64,000 bases of DNA from Lunularia cruciata (Eukaryota; Streptophyta; Marchantiopsida; Lunulariales; Lunulariaceae), in NCBI GenBank assembly GCA_948567375.1, contig OX419755.1, positions 16,311,001-16,375,000 of the forward strand. The letters are read 5' to 3'. This document shows, piece by piece, positions 59,692-64,000 of the stretch. Under the pieces are notes generated by a model that made no database searches, was not told the DNA's origin, and saw nothing but the letters and a program-made list of their open reading frames with translations. Every line of letters begins with the position of its first letter. Position 1 is the stretch's first letter. The position numbers and the translations under genes are program-made.

Positions 59692-60988
59692 GAGTTAGGT
59701 GAATTTGGAGAACTGCAGCTTCTTTTCCTTGGGTTGAATGCGTCGAACAGGCAGCATTCCTCCTCTTTTGGGAAATTGCTCAACTTGCAAGAGCTTCGTC
59801 TCCACGATAACAATTTGATAGGGCACGTACTATCTGAGATGGGAGAGTTGGGAGAGCTGCAGCTTCTTTACCTGTGGTCGAATAGGTTGGCAGGTAGCAT
59901 TCCTCCTTCGTTGGAAAACTGCTCCAACTTGCAAGAGTTTGATTTTACCGAAAACAATTTGACAAGCAGGATACCATCTGAGCTGGGTGAATTGGGACAG
60001 CTGCAGTTTCTTTACCTGTGGTAGAATGGGTTGACAGGCAGCATTCCGCTTTCTTTGGGAGACTGCTCCAACTTGTAAGAGCTTGCTCTCTACGAAAAAA
60101 ATTTGACAGGACGGATACCATCTGAGCTTGGAGAGTTGGGAGAACTGCAGCTTCTTTACTTGTGGTCGAATGGATTGACAGGCAGCATTCCTCCTTCTTC
60201 GGGAAACTGCTCCAAATTGCAAGAGCTTGATCTCGCCCACAACAATTTGACAGGACGGATACCATCTGAGCTGGGAGAGTTGGGAGAACTGCAGCTTCTT
60301 TACCTGTGGTCGAATGGATTGATAGGCAGCATTCCTGCTTCTTTGGGAAACTGCTTCAACTTGCAAGAACTTGACCTCGCCCAAAACAATTTGACAGGAC
60401 GGATACCATCTGAGCTGGGTGAATTGGGAAAGCTGGAGCATCTTTACCTGTCGTTGAATGGGTTTACAGGCAGGATTCCTCGTTCTCTGGGACACTGCTC
60501 CAACTTGCAAGAGCTTGATCTCGTGCAAAACAATTTGACAGGATGGATACCACCTGAGCTGGGTGAGTAGGGAGAGCTGCAGCTTTCTTCAGCTGTGGTC
60601 TAATGGATTGATAGGCAGCATTCCTCCTTCTTTGGGGAACTGCTCCATCTTGCTACTGCTTAGTCTCACCAATAACAATTTGACAGGACAGATACCATCT
60701 GAGCTGGGTGAGTTGGGAGAGCTGCAGTTTCTTCAGCTGTGGTCGAATGGGTTGACAGGGAGCATTCTTCCTTCTTTGGGAAACTGCTCGAACTTGCAAG
60801 AGTTTAGTTCTCCCCGTAACATTTTGACAGGACGGATTCCACCTGAGTTTGGAGAACTGGGAATCCTGAACACCTTTCAGGTGACTGAGAACGCGTTGAC
60901 AGGCAGCATTCCTCCTCTGGGAAATTGTTTGTCTCTGGAAATTCTGTATCTTCAAAAGATTTCGCTTTCAGGGTCCGTACCGTCCAAC
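59692..60988 (+). repeat. Tandem array of 144-bp double-LRR units
   Basis: The start of the repeating GAGCTGGG(T/A)GAGTTGGGAG phrase falls at 59,692, 59,836, 59,980, 60,124, 60,268, 60,412, 60,556, 60,701 and 60,845. Spacing is 144 bp in all but one interval, which is 145. Each unit encodes two 24-residue LRRs, the second with NNLTGRIPSELGELGELQ. Neighbouring units are nearly identical. Confidence 0.95.
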
Positions 60989-61853
60989 CTTGGTAATTTA
61001 CATCTTAAAGTTGATGCTTTCTAACAATCAACTTTCGGGCAATATTCCTGGAAATTTGGGGTCCTCTCTACATTCCCTGGACGTTCTGGATGTCTCCCAC
61101 AACAGATTGGAACGATACATACCAGGGAACCCCGGAGATATCTCTTCTCTAGTTCGACTCAAGTTTGATAACAACAGTCTGATCGGTGCAGTTCCAACCA
61201 GTCTTGGATATCGAGGGAGTTCAAAAAAAATCTCACTCTAGCAAATAATAGACTCACTGGTCGGATTCCTGCGTCATACAGTAGTTTTGACAACTTATCA
61301 GTGCTGGACTTGAGCAACAACCAGTTCCATGGTTCTTTGCAAGCTAGTTTAAAGAGTCTACCCATGTCGTTGCGAGTTCTTAAAGTGACCTCAAATAACT
61401 TGACGAGTCCATTTCCTCACTGAATACTTTCATTGACATCTCTCCAGCTGCTTGACCTGTCAAACAACAAATTCTACGGAGTTCTTCCCAGCGACCTATC
61501 AAAGGTGCAGGGTTTCATGGGCGTCAAGGATAGCATTTCCAATAGTGGTGACATCGAGATCCTCCGAGAAGAGATAGTGGTGTCAGCAAAAGGCCTACTA
61601 CTTCGACTGACATACGTGGAAGTGGATCGAATCTTGTTCGATATAAGTAACAACAATTTCACAGGTTCTATCCGCGATGGACTGGGCGGTCTTCATGGAT
61701 TACGTTACTTGACACTATCTGGTAATAAGTTCGATGGTCATATCCCATCCCGAACTCAAATTGTTGGAGTCCCTTGATCTGTCGAGGAATAACTTAGCAG
61801 GAAACATCCCGTCAAGTTTTGCGGATTCACCACGGTTTGTTATTTCAATTTGA

Positions 61854-62178
61854 GCTTCAAATAACCTAGAAGGGCAGATTCCCAGTTCTAAGCAGTTCCA
61901 GTCGTTCAACAAAGAAATGTCTGATGGAAATCCTGGACTTTGTGGTTTGCCACTAGATCTGTGCACAGAATCTCCGCAGGTTCCGAAGGGAGGAAAAGTA
62001 GGATATAGATGACAATGTGCGCTTCAAATAACCTAGAAGGGCAGATTCCCAGTTTTACTCAGTTCCAGTACTTCAACATATAAATGTTTGATGGAAATCC
62101 TGGACTTTGTGGTTTGCCACTAGATCTGTGCACAGAATCTCCTCAGGTTCCGAAGAGAGGAAAAGTAGGATATAGATG
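61854..62178 (+). repeat. Tandem duplication of the LRR cap region, 167-bp period
   Basis: GCTTCAAATAACCTAGAAGG occurs at 61,854 and 62,021, and both copies run through the GNPGLCGLPLDLC cap to GATATAGATGAC. They differ at only a few positions. The intact gene would have had one copy. Confidence 0.9.
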
Positions 62179-62459
62179 ACTTACTGTCATGGCCCTTTGA
62201 TGACTGGGTGTCACTTCCTGCATATCTACTAGCATCTGTAGTTAGTTTTTGTGTTTCCTTAGGATCCACCTTTCGTTCAAATCATATCAAACGAACTACT
62301 TTCAACATGGCTTCTGCAGTTTACAGGAGACTAGATTTCATTCGCAACCACAAGTATCCGAGATGTATGGGCTCTATAGACTAAGAACGTAATCTGTAAA
62401 ATGTACATGTGGAGATGGAATTTTGGCGAAGTTGGATTTCACAATTCAATATCCAATAT

Positions 62460-63115
62460 CGGTCAATTATGAAAATTCCAGTTTATTCGACTCGGGAAGT
62501 CTTCTTTTGTTTTTTCTTCATTGAACCGTGTTATTAAGATAATCTATCCATTTTAAAGTCTAATTTGATATTTTTTTACGTCTTATGAGTAATGCACAGA
62601 TTGAGTTCTAACCAGGTACTTTATGTCTGGTGGTCATACACAATGATCACTGGACACAAAGTACACCATCCTGCAGTATTACACCAAATATTGAAAATTA
62701 TCTCCAAAAATCAAAAAGCGGCTACCAAGTACACAAGTGTGTAATATGGATTACCTGCTTAGTGCATTTGGAAGTTAACCTATTGAATTGGAACGGTAAG
62801 GTTTTTTTATTGTCATAGTTTAAATTCAAGAGTGTGGTGAGCCTCTAGGATACGAAAGCCAGATCCATGAATTTGAAAGTTTTCAGTAAGTTGGAGCTAG
62901 TTTCTAATCATTAGAAAATTAGTTCCCTTTGTGAAATGAAATGCTAAACATTGTTTAATATTAGTACCTCAAAGATTTTTTTCTCTCAATACTGTTGTTT
63001 GTTCCCAATGGATGGCTTTATATGATTATTCACTTGCTAATGACGGCACTATATCTTTCAACTGGAACCTTATCTCCAATCCCTAATTCATTAGATTATT
63101 TTGTTGAGAAGAAAA
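62460..63115. other. AT-rich intergenic DNA
   Basis: 3' flank of RLP pseudogene 2. The frame 62630-62818 has no motif. No gene or repeat is seen. Confidence 0.55.
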
Positions 63116-63119
63116 TTCC

Positions 63120-64000
63120 TTTGTCTTTATATGTGATACTAATAATATAAACAGTAAAAACAGGTTGTTCCCACAAGGATACGGTTGGAACTGACTAGAA
63201 ATAAAGATCAAATATTACAATGTCACTAGTTGTCTATTCTTGCGTGTTTAACCTCGTTGGCAGAAACCACTACCAAAAGAAGATGGGATACCCACTGAGG
63301 CATCCTACTAAAAAGATAAATTTATAACCACTCAATTGAAAGATCTAATCTAAGAAGCCCTTGATGATGGTGGTACACTACATGCCTACACGTAGAAGTC
63401 CTCTTCCTCCTAAAGAGCCTCTTTTACCTTTGTGGCTAGTCCCTCCCCTAGGTATATTTCACCCCAGAGGTTGGTTTTCAGGCTGAAGGTTCTTTCACCC
63501 TCATAACATTGCTGACTTTGCATATCTCTTCCTAGAAAATGCAATCCCAACAAAATTCAAATCAACTGTCTATTTGGCTTTTCTATTGAGTGGTACTCTC
63601 AATGCTCCATCTTTCCCAAAACCCTACCTTGCATTGACCTACTTGTTCAAAGTGTCAAAGATAACTTCCTTGATAATGTGAAAATTTCCTACCTAGGTAT
63701 TCAAGCACTCATTCCCACTAAATGTCAAGGGAAACTTCCTTGATTCGATGCAAATTTCATAAGCAAATACTCAAACACACACTCTTATTGCAGATTCCTC
63801 ACCTCTACTCAACCAAGTATATAATCAAGGATGTAAGCAAAATCCATTCAACACAAAAGTCTCAGATGAGATGTTTGAGCTGAATGCTTTGTTTATGAAA
63901 AAAGTGGACATTTTTCTGTCGGTAGCAACTCCTATATACAGTTTCCTAACTATAGATCGAAGAAGATCAATGGCTGAGGATGCACATAATCTCCTAGCTA
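63120..64000 (+). repeat. LTR-like repeat, copy running off the window
   Basis: Begins with ATATAAACAGTAAAAACAGG and TTGTTCCCACAAGGATAC, and later contains ATTCCTCACCTCTACTCAAC, the same landmarks in the same order as 23,420-24,150. No coding region is reached before the window ends. Confidence 0.45.

Larger units (their letters stand above)
59398..62384 (+). pseudogene. LRR receptor-like protein pseudogene 2
   Basis: It starts in the N-terminal cap (GIQCNSDLGKVVRIDLTSM), with no signal peptide. Nine exact-register starts of a 144-bp double-LRR unit follow from 59,692 to 60,845. Then come further LRRs, an island-type segment (ILREEIVVSAKGLLLRLTY), more LRRs (NNNFTGSI), a duplicated C-terminal cap (61,854-62,178), and a tail with DDLLSWPFDDWVSLP and a membrane-like stretch, ending TAA at 62,382-62,384. 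There is no kinase, so it is an RLP. Lesions: TCG to TAG at 60,022; CAA to TAA at 60,076; TTG to TAG at 60,568; a 1-base insertion near 60,590; a 1-base deletion near 61,220; TGG to TGA at 61,421; and a 7-base deletion near 61,755. Compared with pseudogene 1 its repeat array is far better preserved. The past product was probably a surface receptor acting with a separate kinase. Confidence 0.85.

Noticed and set aside
59830-60528. Long minus-strand frame (232 codons) across the LRR array
   Set aside because: It is antisense to the 144-bp LRR units and simply repeats with them. The plus-strand reading gives genuine LRRs.
42353-62384. Possible LRR receptor kinases
   Set aside because: No kinase motifs (GxGxxG, HRD or DFG) follow either LRR region. 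The C-termini are short tails, so they are receptor-like proteins.
1-64000. CRISPR arrays, bacterial operons, riboswitches or a defence island
   Set aside because: No regularly spaced direct repeats with unique spacers exist. The introns, plant gene families and retroelements identify a eukaryotic nuclear region.

Overview
The window looks like nuclear DNA of a land plant, probably a gymnosperm such as a conifer; that placement is inference, since no species marker can be read. The grounds are two spliced genes whose products match plant families closely (an MSP1/ATAD1-type AAA ATPase and a PME31-type pectinesterase), remnants of plant leucine-rich-repeat receptor-like proteins (RLPs), and very low gene density. 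About 85% of the window is AT-rich decayed retroelement and repeat DNA.

Layout. 1-3,300: remnant of a retroelement-like family (A) encoding a lysine-rich and coiled-coil protein. 3,300-9,480: AT-rich DNA with two AT microsatellites, a decayed tandem array of about 55-bp period, and two-copy tandem duplications. 10,013-12,631 (+): a complete five-exon AAA ATPase gene (402 aa). 14,500-31,500: repeats, including a sequence present at 14.9, 15.15 and 19.8 kb, a retroelement junction with a primer-binding-site-like motif at 20.69 kb, and minus-strand gag-like remnants (B1, B2). 32,180-34,749 (+): a complete six-exon pectinesterase gene (327 aa), two of whose introns appear to be GC-AG. 34,750-41,000: unresolved DNA with a MITE-like inverted repeat and two RLP tail remnants. 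42,353-44,695 (+): RLP pseudogene 1. 44,800-59,100: retroelements (gag-like copies D and C, an unidentified minus-strand decayed ORF at 53.4-54.2 kb, a Ty3/gypsy reverse transcriptase fragment), several tandem duplications, and a compositionally odd stretch at 46.5-47.6 kb. 59,398-62,384 (+): RLP pseudogene 2, built on an array of 144-bp double-LRR units. 63,120-64,000: another LTR-like copy running off the window.

Only two genes look intact. The ATPase should act at the mitochondrial or peroxisomal membrane, extracting mislocalised tail-anchored proteins. The pectinesterase should demethylate pectin. They share no pathway and are not a cluster. The RLP remnants form a local family that has expanded and died. 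I found no convincing new multi-gene system. The most unusual signals are the 144-bp homogenised LRR array, a C-terminal RLP tail displaced by the same +1 offset in two copies, adjacent GC-AG introns, repeated two-copy tandem duplications, and an unidentified decayed ORF at 53.4-54.2 kb.
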